A stretch of 64,000 nt of DNA. Origin: Heterotrichella gracilis. Lineage: Eukaryota > Sar > Xanthophyceae > Tribonematales > Xanthonemataceae. The number at the start of each line of letters is the position of its first letter. The stretch's first letter is position 1. Shown here piece after piece: positions 11,876-23,100 of the stretch. The notes below the pieces were generated by a model. That model was not told where the DNA came from and made no database searches. It saw nothing but the letters and a program-made list of their open reading frames with translations. The position numbers and the translations under genes are program-made. The stretch lies in assembly GCA_032358255.1 (NCBI GenBank), contig JAULBX010008883.1:124001-188000 (forward strand). The letters are read 5' to 3'.

Positions 11876-12838
11876 CTACTTGCTCTCTGTTTGCCTGTCC
11901 AGCTGCTGCATGGTGAGCGCAAGGGCAGACACCAAGCCCCCGCCCAGGCACGCGCCCGCCATCGTGTCGGTCACCCAGTGCACGTCTGCCAGCACCCTCC
12001 CAGTTGCTGTCAGTGCACCGCCTGCCACCCACAACCACACTGCCTGCTGCTGCAGGAAGGCGCGCACCCGGCCCTGCACCGGGGCGTCCACCAGCGCGGC
12101 GGTGCGCGGCAGCCACACAAACAGCAGCACCCCCAGCATGAAGGTGGCCGCAGTGGTGTGGCCCGAGGGGAAGGAGTAGGTGGCGTGGAGGGTGGAGGGG
12201 CGCAGGCGGTGGAAGTGCTCCTTGAGGCTCCCCACCAAGAGCGGGTCGGCGTGCTTGATGCTGCCGCCCCCGGCAAAGTACACCAGCCACGGTAGGGTGC
12301 TGAGCTGAAGGCTGCGCACAGGCTTTGGGTGCCAGAAGCAGGCTGTCACGCAACCCAGCCAGCACACCAGGCTGCCGTTGATGGTGAGGTTGGAGATGAC
12401 CTTGTCCGCAGCGCCCGCCCGCCAGGTGTCAGGCAGGGAGGAGGTCACCCAGGCGTGGGCGCCCAGGTCCAGTGGCGCCAGCAGGTGCATGCTGTTGGCG
12501 CCAAACACGTCGTAGGCGATGAGGCTGAACCCTGCCGCGCACGCGGCGAGGAAGCGAGGGTCCAGGACGAGGGTGGGGGTGTCTGGCAGGCTGGAGCTTG
12601 CGGTGGTTTCAGGCGGTGGCGGCTGGCTGAGGGGGCTGGTTTGAAGTGGAGGTGGGGAGGTGGGGGGGTTCTGTGCCTGCCTGGGGCTCTTTGGTAGCTT
12701 GAGCGCGGATGTGGTTGGCTGTCCTGTGCAGGAGCGGCCCTGCGGCAGGGCTCTGGTTGGTAGGCAGCTGCTCCTGGCTGGTGGTTGGCTGCTTGTGAAC
12801 AGCTGCGAGCGCTGTGCCCTCCCTACTAGGGCGCTCAT
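11876..12838 (-). CDS. PAP2-family membrane phosphatase (lipid phosphate phosphatase-like)
   Basis: A single uninterrupted frame of 320 residues, unusual among its intron-rich neighbours. All three PAP2 motifs are present in order: KX6RP (Lys206, Arg213-Pro214), PSGH (residues 224-227, in YSFPSGHTTAA) and the RX5HX3D block (Arg281, His287, Asp291; the usual Ser of SRX5HX3D is Gly280 here). Hydrophobic spans surround the motifs (about 96-112, 155-168, 230-244, 265-280, 293-310). The first about 85 residues are rich in Ser, Pro and Arg and could be a plastid transit peptide. The family removes phosphate from phosphatidic acid or other lipid phosphates at membranes; substrate and compartment are inferred only. 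Confidence 0.85.
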   Translation of the reverse strand: MSALVGRAQRSQLFTSSQPPARSSCLPTRALPQGRSCTGQPTTSALKLPKSPRQAQNPPTSPPPLQTSPLSQPPPPETTASSSLPDTPTLVLDPRFLAACAAGFSLIAYDVFGANSMHLLAPLDLGAHAWVTSSLPDTWRAGAADKVISNLTINGSLVCWLGCVTACFWHPKPVRSLQLSTLPWLVYFAGGGSIKHADPLLVGSLKEHFHRLRPSTLHATYSFPSGHTTAATFMLGVLLFVWLPRTAALVDAPVQGRVRAFLQQQAVWLWVAGGALTATGRVLADVHWVTDTMAGACLGGGLVSALALTMQQLDRQTESK

Positions 12839-14152
12839 GGTGATGGTCTGGGTTGCAAGGTGGGGCGAGCCTGCTGGGCAAGCAACAGCAGGCAGGTGAG
12901 CTTTGCCAGTGGTGGTGTGTGGGTGGGTGGGGACCTAAGGTAGGTAATACACAGTGACACATTGTAGGTGGGTTGGGGCGGGCGTGGCCCAAACACGTGC
13001 CCTGAGCTAACCACCACGACCGCCGGAAAACGTGCAAAAACCACAGTGTAGCAAGCTTATTTCTGCAGAATATGGCAAGCAACTGGGGACTGTGCGTCCT
13101 GCAGTTGTTTCACGCACATGGTTGTTTTGCAACACACACAAATTATGGTATACTCGCGTGCCAGCATGAAACCACATGCGGAGGTTGCATGCGTTCGGAA
13201 GGAAAGTTTGGCAAACGCCGCAGTTGGCGGGTGGGACCAAAACCACTGCAAACCAGATAGGTTTCGGCACATACCGACAGGGTTGCGTACACGCGCGCAC
13301 TAGTCGAGCTTCACGTCCAGTGACTCACCGCCTGCCTGCCACCGAAACTAGCTAGAAGTGTAGCTTTATGCTTGCTCTGAAGTAGGACTAGTTGCAGTAA
13401 CTGGAGAACTTGCACCTGAAAGAAACCTGTGCCCTTACAGATCTGCTGAAAGGCCAGCAACTATATCGCTTTCTGCGGGGTCAACGGGAAGGTGACCACA
13501 AATGTGCTGCTGAGCCAGATACGACACCCACTGAGACTGAAAACGTTGTCCAGAGTCTGTGTACTACGGCAGCTACAGCCAGTGCTAGCAAGTATCATGG
13601 GTTGGTCGCAATAGGTTTGTCTGTAACTGCACAAGGTGCCAGAGAGTATATTCAGTCTGGGATCGCGCTGTCCTGCTGCAGAAACAGCATCTGAATGCTT
13701 CGCGCGCAAAAATCCCCGGGGCGCCCGGCAAGGCCGCCTTGAAGGCGCTCCGCGGGCGGAAAGGCCCTGTGAAAATGGCTGGTTGATTTCGGAAGATAAG
13801 CTACAAAGGAAATGATACACCGCTGTTGTGACCGTAAAAAATGACTGCCATGCACCTTGTGCCCGCAGCATGAGACCTGCAGGCAGAGTTTCTGGCAGTC
13901 CCTTGAGTCCTTGCCCATCACATCTGCGCAGCTGGCCCACAGTGCACCATCCCTCACAGCACCCTCTCTGAACGCGCACATACATGGAAAAGAAACTACT
14001 CTATCTCTCCACACACGTGCACAGCAGGCGCTACCACTCCTCTCACCCCAGTTGACCGCACACCCACTTGCGATTACACACCACCCCCCGCCCAGCTCCC
14101 CCAGGAAGACTAAGACTATTCTCATCCCCCTGGCCTAATCTAGTCCATTTCC
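12839..14152. other. intergenic region, PAP2 promoter to MSH1 3' flank
   Basis: This should hold the PAP2 promoter (minus strand, from 12839 rightwards) and the MSH1 3' flank. No exon can be supported. A GC-rich patch with partial inverted symmetry lies at about 13720-13760. Confidence 0.45.
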
Positions 14153-17100
14153 CTAGCTCCCCTCCTGCACCTCCGCCTCCCCCTTGCTCTTCCCCCCTTT
14201 GGGCGTCAGTCTAGTGCGCTTGTCGGTGGTGGAGATCATGCTGTACCCCTCCGCCTGCAGCTGCTGGATGAGGCGCGACTCCACCGCCTTGGCCATGCTC
14301 TTGCCAGCGGCGTGCTGGGGCAGGGGCAGGTACACCGCCTCCATGTTCACTCCGCCCTTCACCTTTCCGCGCTTGCGGTGGGTGTGCAAGCGCGCTGCGG
14401 TGGGGTAGGGGGTGGGGGGGGTGAGGCCATGGCGCAGGGTAAGGGCAGGGTGGTGTACACTTGGACAACTGCAAGAATGCCAGCAGTCCCGCATATCCCT
14501 GTATAGATGCATTTCTGCCATGATTTGGGCAAATGTGCGCATGCCGTGCGATCCAATGCATCTTACAAAGTAACAAGCTGGTAATTTTCATTGTCCCATA
14601 CATCTGGCCACTCCAGTGCCAGCATTGGCCAAAATCCACTGTGCAAAGATAGCAACTTGCGTGAGTCAGGTTCGATGCAGGCTATCAGCCCTATGGCCCC
14701 ATTACACACCTTTAATGTCATCCGACTCGCCACAGTAGAACCACCCATCAGCCCGCCGCACGATGTACACGCAGGAGTGGCCCACCGAGGATGGCGGGGG
14801 CTGCTGCTGCCGACGCACATACGTCACGCTCCCCGCATCAACATCCATGCCATTGGCCGTGACTTCCGATGAAGAGACCCCACCGCCAACGCCATTGGCG
14901 GTGGCAGCATCCTCTTCATCGTGCGTACCATTGCCGTTGCTGGTAGTTTCTCCACTGGCTAGGGTTGTAGGGTTTTGGCCATTGGAGTCCAGCTCCCGGA
15001 GCACATGTGCTGTCACTGACTGCAGCAACTCCGCTGCCTGGTCCAAGGTGTGGGAGGGCATGGGAGCCGATGATGATTCGAAGTCCTCATCAAGGGAGGA
15101 ATCACTGGCAGAAGTGGTGGGGGGGTCCCAGGGCGCTGGCCCGGGGCTGCGCGCTGCGGGGAGCGAGGGGTGGTGCAACAACTCCACTTCCTGAAGGGTG
15201 TGCAAGGGGAATTGTTAGCTCAAGTGCAAAGGGGATGCTCTCGGAATGGTCCTGCTGCGCGCATTTGCCGGTCAAAAGGAATGCGTCTCCTCTCTCAGCA
15301 AAGCACAAGCAATGCAGCATGCACTTTCACCTGTGTACACAGCAACAGTACGCAGTGGTGCAAGGAGAGTGGATCGGGTATGGTTGACAGATGGACCAAG
15401 CATGTGTACCAGACTCCTGGAACAGCAACACTAGACAGCTAGCGAGCCTCAGTGACATGAATGACAACACAGACAATTACAACACTGCCCTGTGAAACCC
15501 ACATGCCTGCCAACCGCAACTGACCAGATCTAATCAATCAAACCGATCCGCCACTGGCCAGATGTAAAACATCAGGACCGATCAGCCCACCCACGAATGT
15601 CGATCATGTGCATCGAGCGCTGCGCCCAAGCAGCCTGGGTGTCAATCGAGTATGCCACCCACCTTGTACAGCTGCTGTGCGCGCGCCAGGAACTCCGGTG
15701 ACAGCTGGCACTCCCTGGCCACCTGCAGCGCCAGGCTCTGTGTGCTGACACCTGGCACCATGTGCCACGTGGCGCGATGACACAGCTCGCCACTTGGCAA
15801 CGTCTCCTGCAACAAGGGGGAGTGGGGCACAGGGCTGGTTAGGCATGGCTATAGGCTGCAGGCTTGACACCATGCAGGGTTTTGTGTTTTCCTTGCTGCC
15901 ATGCATTGTCTTGGCTACCTCCTCTCCCTCAACCGACGCGTCTATTCAAGGACAGGCTACGCCTCCTCTATACTGCACCTCTGATTGGCCAAGGCCACAA
16001 CCATGGATACAATTACAATCACACAAGAAAGGCAGTTTAGCCAATCCATTTACTTTCATAGAGAATGCCCATCAGCCACCTGAGACCTCACCTCCACTGT
16101 GTCCATCTTCATGTACACCATCCTGGGCGTGTCCAGCTGCAGCTCAAGCAGGTGGTGCAGATGCGAATGCCAATGCAATGGGTAGTTCTCCTCATGGCCT
16201 TGTTTAAAAAAAGTCAGCACGACCTGAGTCAGCACAAACTGTCCATGGCTGACCCCAAAGCAGATGCGCATTGATCCCCAGCCACAGCCCACCCCAGGGG
16301 CACGGTACACCCCCTCACCTCCACTGTGTCCATCTTCATGTACACCATGCTGGGCGTGTGCAGCTGCAGCTCAAGCAGGTGGTGCAGGTGCGAGGCAAAC
16401 ACGCCCCTGCACCCGATGCCATCCAGCGCCTCGAGCATGGCACCCGCTATTGCTGCCCCTGCCTTGACCTCTGTGCCCTTGCCCAGCTCGTCCACCAGCA
16501 CCAGGGACTGGGAGGTGGCCTCCTGGAGGACGTACCTGTAGAAGAGGGGGAGGGGGGGGGTGGGGGGGTGAGCGGTGGGGGGTGCTTATGGGTGCGCAAG
16601 CGGTGGGTAGGTGTGGGGTGGTGCACATAGGACCTCAACAAATGGCTCCCTGAAATGTGGATATGATGTTCTCCAGAGAGCGTACATTTTGGTGTAAACA
16701 GTTCCAGTCCGTAGCCTGCTTCCCTACCTCATCTCCTGCATCTCCATGGCAAACGAGCTCTTGCCCTCAAGGGGGGCGTCAGACGAGAAGTTGCGCAGCA
16801 TGAAGGCGTCGATGTAGGGGATGCGGGCGGACCTGGGCGGGGCTGAGGGTGTCAGGCATGCAACTAAATTTGGAATTTAGGTATGGGTGACTGTACAGCA
16901 TGCATGCATTGACCCGCATTCCACCCATACATCACCGCATGGTGCGGGTTTGCTCAAGAGAGTATCAGAAAAACTTGCAAGGGCATACCAAGAAAACGCC
17001 AACATGAATGCAGGATGCGGGCTTCCATGGGGGAGCGTCAAAGGGCGAATGCTGGTACACCAAGAAGACGCCAAACATACCATATACACACAAAACACAA

Positions 17101-20100
17101 GATCATTGACATACCTGTATGACCCTGAGCCCCTCCAGCACTCTTTTCCTCCCTTGTACCCCAGTCCCCCAACCCCACCTTGCCAGCACAAACCCTGAAC
17201 CCTGTACCCCAGCCCCACCTTGCCGGCACAAACAGGCCACACGCCGCCAGCAGGCAGGACGCACAGAGTGTGCGCAGCACCGTGGACTTGCCCGCCATGT
17301 TTGGCCCCGTGAGCAGAATGATGGAGGAGAGGTCCACCGAGTTCTTGACAGTTGAGGGCGCGTGCGCGTCCAGCCAGAAAGGCCACATGTCCTCTATGTG
17401 GATGGGCGCATTGGCGTGGGGGGAGTCATACTGCGCACATGCGACTATCGGGTTGGGAATGCTTGCCAGGGTCAGTTGCTGGGTCAGTTGACAGGATAGG
17501 CGCAGGGAACAAACCCGGGACGTATTACATTACATTACATTACATTACATTACATTACATTACATTACATTACATGCGAGACCCCAAAGGGATGCATCCG
17601 GGACGTACAACGACGTATATTTCGTATCAATGGTCCTTCAGTTAAAAATACGGTAGGGCGCCTCACCTGCAGCGTGGGCAGGGTCCAACTCCTCCTGCGC
17701 GCCTCCTGCGTGTGGCGCTCCAGTGTAGCGGCGATGAGGGCAAGCCACGCGGCGCCAACCAGAGAAGGCATGTCCTCCTGCACGCGTGATCGGCACATTC
17801 CGTGGTGTCAGGGCCGAGCATTGCAGCTTCAAAAGTGAGACGCTGGCTCACTTGGGTGTGCCTCTGTGCGGGTGTGCCTGTCTGCCTACCTACAGCCTCA
17901 GGGTTTTGCAACTGGGCCTCTAGGCTTCACCCACCTGCAGCCTCCCCGCCAGCTCCTGCAGCTCCCGCCGCACCCCGTCGCTTGCCTCCAGGCATCCCTG
18001 TCGGTAGTCATCCATGGCCATCTCCATGCCCTTGGTGGCGTAGCACTCGGGGATGGTCTTGCCAACGCGGTCCCGGGGATGGGCCAGCTGGGAGAAGTCA
18101 TTGGTGGGGGCTGGTGCGGGGCGCACTGGGGATGCAAGGGGGAAGGGGGGGTGGGGGGATGGTCTGGTGCATGCGGGTGAGGAGGTCGATGAGTGGGTGA
18201 ATGCAGGGGGGAAATGCTGCCATGCGGGGGAGGCATGAGTATACATGAGATTTCCAATATAATGATTGATAAAACCACACTTGGAATATTGACAAGATAT
18301 ATGTAGCACACCCCGCAGATATCACTATACCATGCGTACTGCATATTATCAATTGCATGCTACATCGCCAAAAGTCGTGCCCTGGCTAAGGGTGGTGGGA
18401 TTGGGCTTGCCAAGGGCGTTGGCTCGCACCCTGTGCGCCCCTGGGTAACTTATTTTAGGGTTTAGGGTTTAGACATGTGCCAAAGGGTTTGCCCCGCACC
18501 CTGTGCGCCCTTGGGTATCTTGATCCACAGCGCGTTGTTGTTCCTGTCCCGCAGGATGTACGGCCTGTTGGCCTTGCTGCCTGGATTGAAGCTGTACTGC
18601 TCATGTGCCAGCTGCAGGCCCAGCAGGGTCTCCTCCTTCACAGCCCTGGCTGCATTTGCCACCTGGCATCGAGGACGGGAGAGAGTGTGGATGCAGTGTG
18701 TGAGAGGGCAATGAAGGCGGGGGAACTCGAGGGGGTATGGATCCATGAAGTGAGAGGGGAAGATGAACGCCGAACCTCCGCCTTTTTCCAAGGTTTTGCT
18801 TAGTGTCTGCCTTGTTGCAACTCCAGTGAGTCAAGGGATTAAGGGTGGGTACAGACTCCAAAGAGCAGGAGGACAATGACACATCATTGTGATGTTTTCA
18901 GGTCCTCCTGATAAGGTGCAGCTGCTTTTAGCCAAATCTAGGCGCTGATGGTGTGGGTCATGCAGCAGGGCCCAGCTGGGAATGCAATAACACAGCTCCT
19001 GATTCCCCCTCAACATTTGTCACACTCCATTCCTCACCTGGTCCAGATAGGATGCGATGCGCACATCCTGCACCTTGTCCTTGAAATCCTCGTTGGCCTT
19101 GAAATACTCACTGAACATCTCGTCCACCTTCTTACTGTTGCCTGCTGCAGCAATGTCATCCTCCTCTGCACCAAAAGGATAACGCCAATTAGGGTTTGCC
19201 CACGGTGTCAGGCACCTTCCTTACCCTAATTGAGGGTCTTTACTACACACCAGATTAGGGTGTTGTACCTGGTACAATTTGTACCTTTCCTGCCCCCTAA
19301 TTTTAGGCGCCTGACATGCAATTTGGACCTTGACCTTGAGCAGGCAGCAGTGTGCAGGTTACCTGGTAAATACGTGCATGTACAAAGCGCAGGCAATGGG
19401 GTTTTAACCTAATTAGGTTGTTTCCACGTAGTGGCACCTGTGGCCTCACCTGTGGACGAGTCCTCCTCCACATCCAATGAGAAGCGCAGCTCATCGGGGC
19501 TGTGGATGACGTCGCAGATGGCCTCAAGCGCCGACCTGCACCATGAGCAAGCCACGCGGCGTGAACATGATGCACACTTGCCCATGGACGCCGTCTGTCG
19601 ACCGCAAATCGCATCATACATTCTGAGAAAACAATGAATACATGGTTTGTGACCCCAATACGACTGCTTCCGCAGCGCAATCAACCAGAGCCCTCCCATC
19701 TGCCACGTGTCCCTCCATCCCCTACAACCCTGCCCAAAACCCTACCTGCACCCCTCCACCAGCTGCTCCCTGGGCAGCGCCACCCCTGTCTCCAGCTCCA
19801 CCGCAGGCAGGATGGCATCGGCCAGAGGCACCAGCGCCGGGTGGGAGGCGGTGTGCAGCACAGCCGCCGCCAGCGAGTGCAGCTCCCTGAAGAATGTGTC
19901 GTTGGTCTGCTTGGAGTCTATTTTGAGGATGAGGTTGGCCAGGGAGGTGGTGGGGAAGTCGGGCAGGGCCTCGCGCGTCTCTGCAAGGGATTCGGCAAGG
20001 GTTTCAGACAAGGTTCTGAAGAAGGGTCTGGGGTATGTGCCGCGTGTATACTCAGTGACGTGCTTTGTCCACTGGCGCTGCGTGGGATGTGTGTGAAGTT

Positions 20101-23100
20101 AGTGCAAGCCATTGACCGGCAACAGGACCATATAAAATGCACAGTCGTGAACTGAGGCCAGCGCTACATCCACCATAGTTGCGCGTGCTATAATCCCAAT
20201 CACCGTGGTACCCTGAGACAACCCCCCCCCACACCCCATGCACCCACCGAGCAGCAGGCTGCATGCCAGGTGCATGGACAGCGCGACACGTGGCGGCGGG
20301 GGGAACAGCAGCAGCTTGCGCAGGTAGCGCCGGCACACAAGGGGCACATTCTCGGCGGGTATCAGGAAATCCAGCAGATTTGGCATCCCCCGCGTTTTGT
20401 GGATCCCCAGCTGACTGGCGGTGCTCTGGAAGGTGGGCTTGGGGCGGTCGGAGGCGCTGCTCATAACCTGGGTAAGGGGGATGTAAGTTGGGGTGTGAAG
20501 GGAGGGAGGGGGGGAGATTGAGGAGACAAAGAGGGAGCAATGCATGCGATATCAGTATTTGAATTGGTAATTTCCATCCGTTGCGTGCAGATTAAACTTT
20601 AGCTCTTGCGTCCTCCAGGACCTCAGTTATGCACAGTAGCTGTTCCATGCCTCCCTGGCGTGAATCCCACATTTCTCGACTGTAATTGTAATTGTGATTG
20701 TAATTGTGATTGTAACTGTAACTAAATCGTGATTTTTAATTATATTGTGATTGGGAATGGGATTGAATTGTCATTGTACTTGTACTTGCACCTACCTCCC
20801 TGAATGCCACCCCCTCCAGCCCCAGCTCCCGCCTCACGTGGTCAAGCAGGCCATGCACACGATCGGGGTCATCGTAGCGCCGCACCACACCAACCTGCAA
20901 CACCCATGTCACACACACACATGAGCGCACACTGGAAATAATGGCGTGCGTCACTTATCACCCACTGAAGCCCTAAACCCTAAACAGATGGCATGCGGAC
21001 ACGCGGGAACCAAAGGGTATGCGTCACGTATCACACCTCCACTCAATCAGCATGCATGTGCCACATGGCCTCGAACCACACGAACCACATGCTTGCATGG
21101 GCAACCTCCTCTTGACCAGGAAGACTTGATGACAGGATGTGTTGGGGTGCAGGGTTTAGGGTTGTTGTTAGGGTTTAGGGCCTCATTTTGGACCTAAACA
21201 GGGTGCACATGCAACTCAACAATGGCCTCGCTGATGCAGGTGCTTTGTAGGGTTTAGGGTTGTTGTTAGGGTTTAGGACCTCACCTGTGACCTGAACAGC
21301 GCACTCATGCGTCTCTCCCACTCCGCCTCTACACTGGCCTCGCTGATGCGGGTGGCAGGGGGGGTGAGGGAGCGGTGCAGCCAAAGGGGAGGGACCAAGC
21401 CACCTGCGCATAGGTAGGGTGTCCTTTCTTTATTCCTTTGTCCACATTGTACCACCACCAACACTCGCAATAGCACCACGTCCACCCACTCTCGTGCAGC
21501 CGACCAGCCAACACTCCATCAGCAGCAGCACCGCCGCCACCACCACTGCCATCACCACCACCCACATATAGCCTGCTGACACTGCCCACCCCCATCTGAC
21601 CTATCCAAACCCAGACCTGCATGCACCACACGCAGCCCACCAACACTCCATTCCCGCCATTATCCCACCCCCACCTTCATGCAGGCGCGCCGACACCGCA
21701 TCCTCCGTGAGCCCTTCCGTGACGCAGCATGTGCGCATCTCCACGTTCACCTCCATCACCACGTACCCACCCACGCTGGAGGCGATGCCCAGGATGGGGG
21801 GGGTGCTGTGCAGCTGCTCCTCCTGGGGTGGGGGGTTGTGTGGGGTTTTTTGACAAGGGGGGGTAAACAACATCATACAGGATGGGGGGGGTGCTGTGCA
21901 GCTGTTCCTCCTGGGGTGGGGGGTGGGGTTGTCTGAAGGGCGCTTTCTTCTCAAGGAGGGGTAAACAATGTCAAACATGATGGGGGGGGTGCTGTGCAGC
22001 TGCTCCTCCTGGGGTGAGGAGGGGGAGGAGGGGGCGTTTTCACAAGGGGGGGTAAACAATGTCATGTATGATGGGGAGGTGGGGTTGGGCGTGGCTGAAA
22101 GGTGCAGGATCCATAGGTCCAAATTGCCACATTATGGAGGCCCATGTGCAAGGCGTATTTACTGATATTGCGGCTGTATTCCCGCAATGCATGAAACCAG
22201 GTACATCCATTGTCATATGATCCCTTGTCATATGATCCCTGGTCATATGATCCCTGGTCATATGATCCCTGCAGCACAGCCACAGCCACAGTCCCCATCA
22301 CAGCCACAGCCACATCCACCACCACAGCCACATCCGGCGCACATCCGGACACCCCACATCCACCACCCCACCTGTTCGCTGTCCACCAGTCCATACATGT
22401 AGTGCGGGGATGCCGGCGTGACCACCCCCGACACGAACCGCTGCTTCTGCTTGGTGCGCATGCCGTAGTTGTAGGGGTCGGGGTTCTCCTCGCACACAAC
22501 CTGGGGGGGGTGGGGGTGGGGGTGGGGGGTGGGGGGTGAAAGGGTAGGGGAAGAGGTGTGCGGGGGGTGATGAAGGGGGGTGGGCATAGAAGGGCAGGCC
22601 GCTGTTCAGGGTGCACGGTGTGCAACATGCAGGGGCGCGGTGCGCACGGGTGCGGGGGGGTACGCTGATATGCCAATTTATACTACATCCGGTGGTGTGT
22701 GTGCCCACCAGTGTGCTTGCTCTTAAATCTTAATGCATACATTTATATATAATAATAATAAAATTTTAAATAAAAATAATATAATTTTGCAGATGCATTA
22801 AATTAGGAATTAAAAGCTGCAGGTGGCCACCACTTGTGGGAGTTATGGGGTGCCGCATCTGGGGGGAATCAGCGCCCCATACCACCAGGGCGCAAAGGCA
22901 CAAACCTTAACCCTGCACCCTGACACTGATGCACCCCCAAGGTGCAGAACGTGAGGTCTAGTTGGCCATGTGGCTTGTGAATTGCGATGCATGTGGCTCA
23001 GTCAGTTCATGGTGGGCAACCTCCTCGAGGACATGGCCACGCAAGGGGTGCGACATGACTGCAACCCTAGCCTAGGGTTGTTGGGCGCACCACCGACAGC

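Noticed and set aside
17524-17574. TTACA run as a CRISPR or regulatory array
   Set aside because: A perfect five-base microsatellite without spacers, inside an intron.
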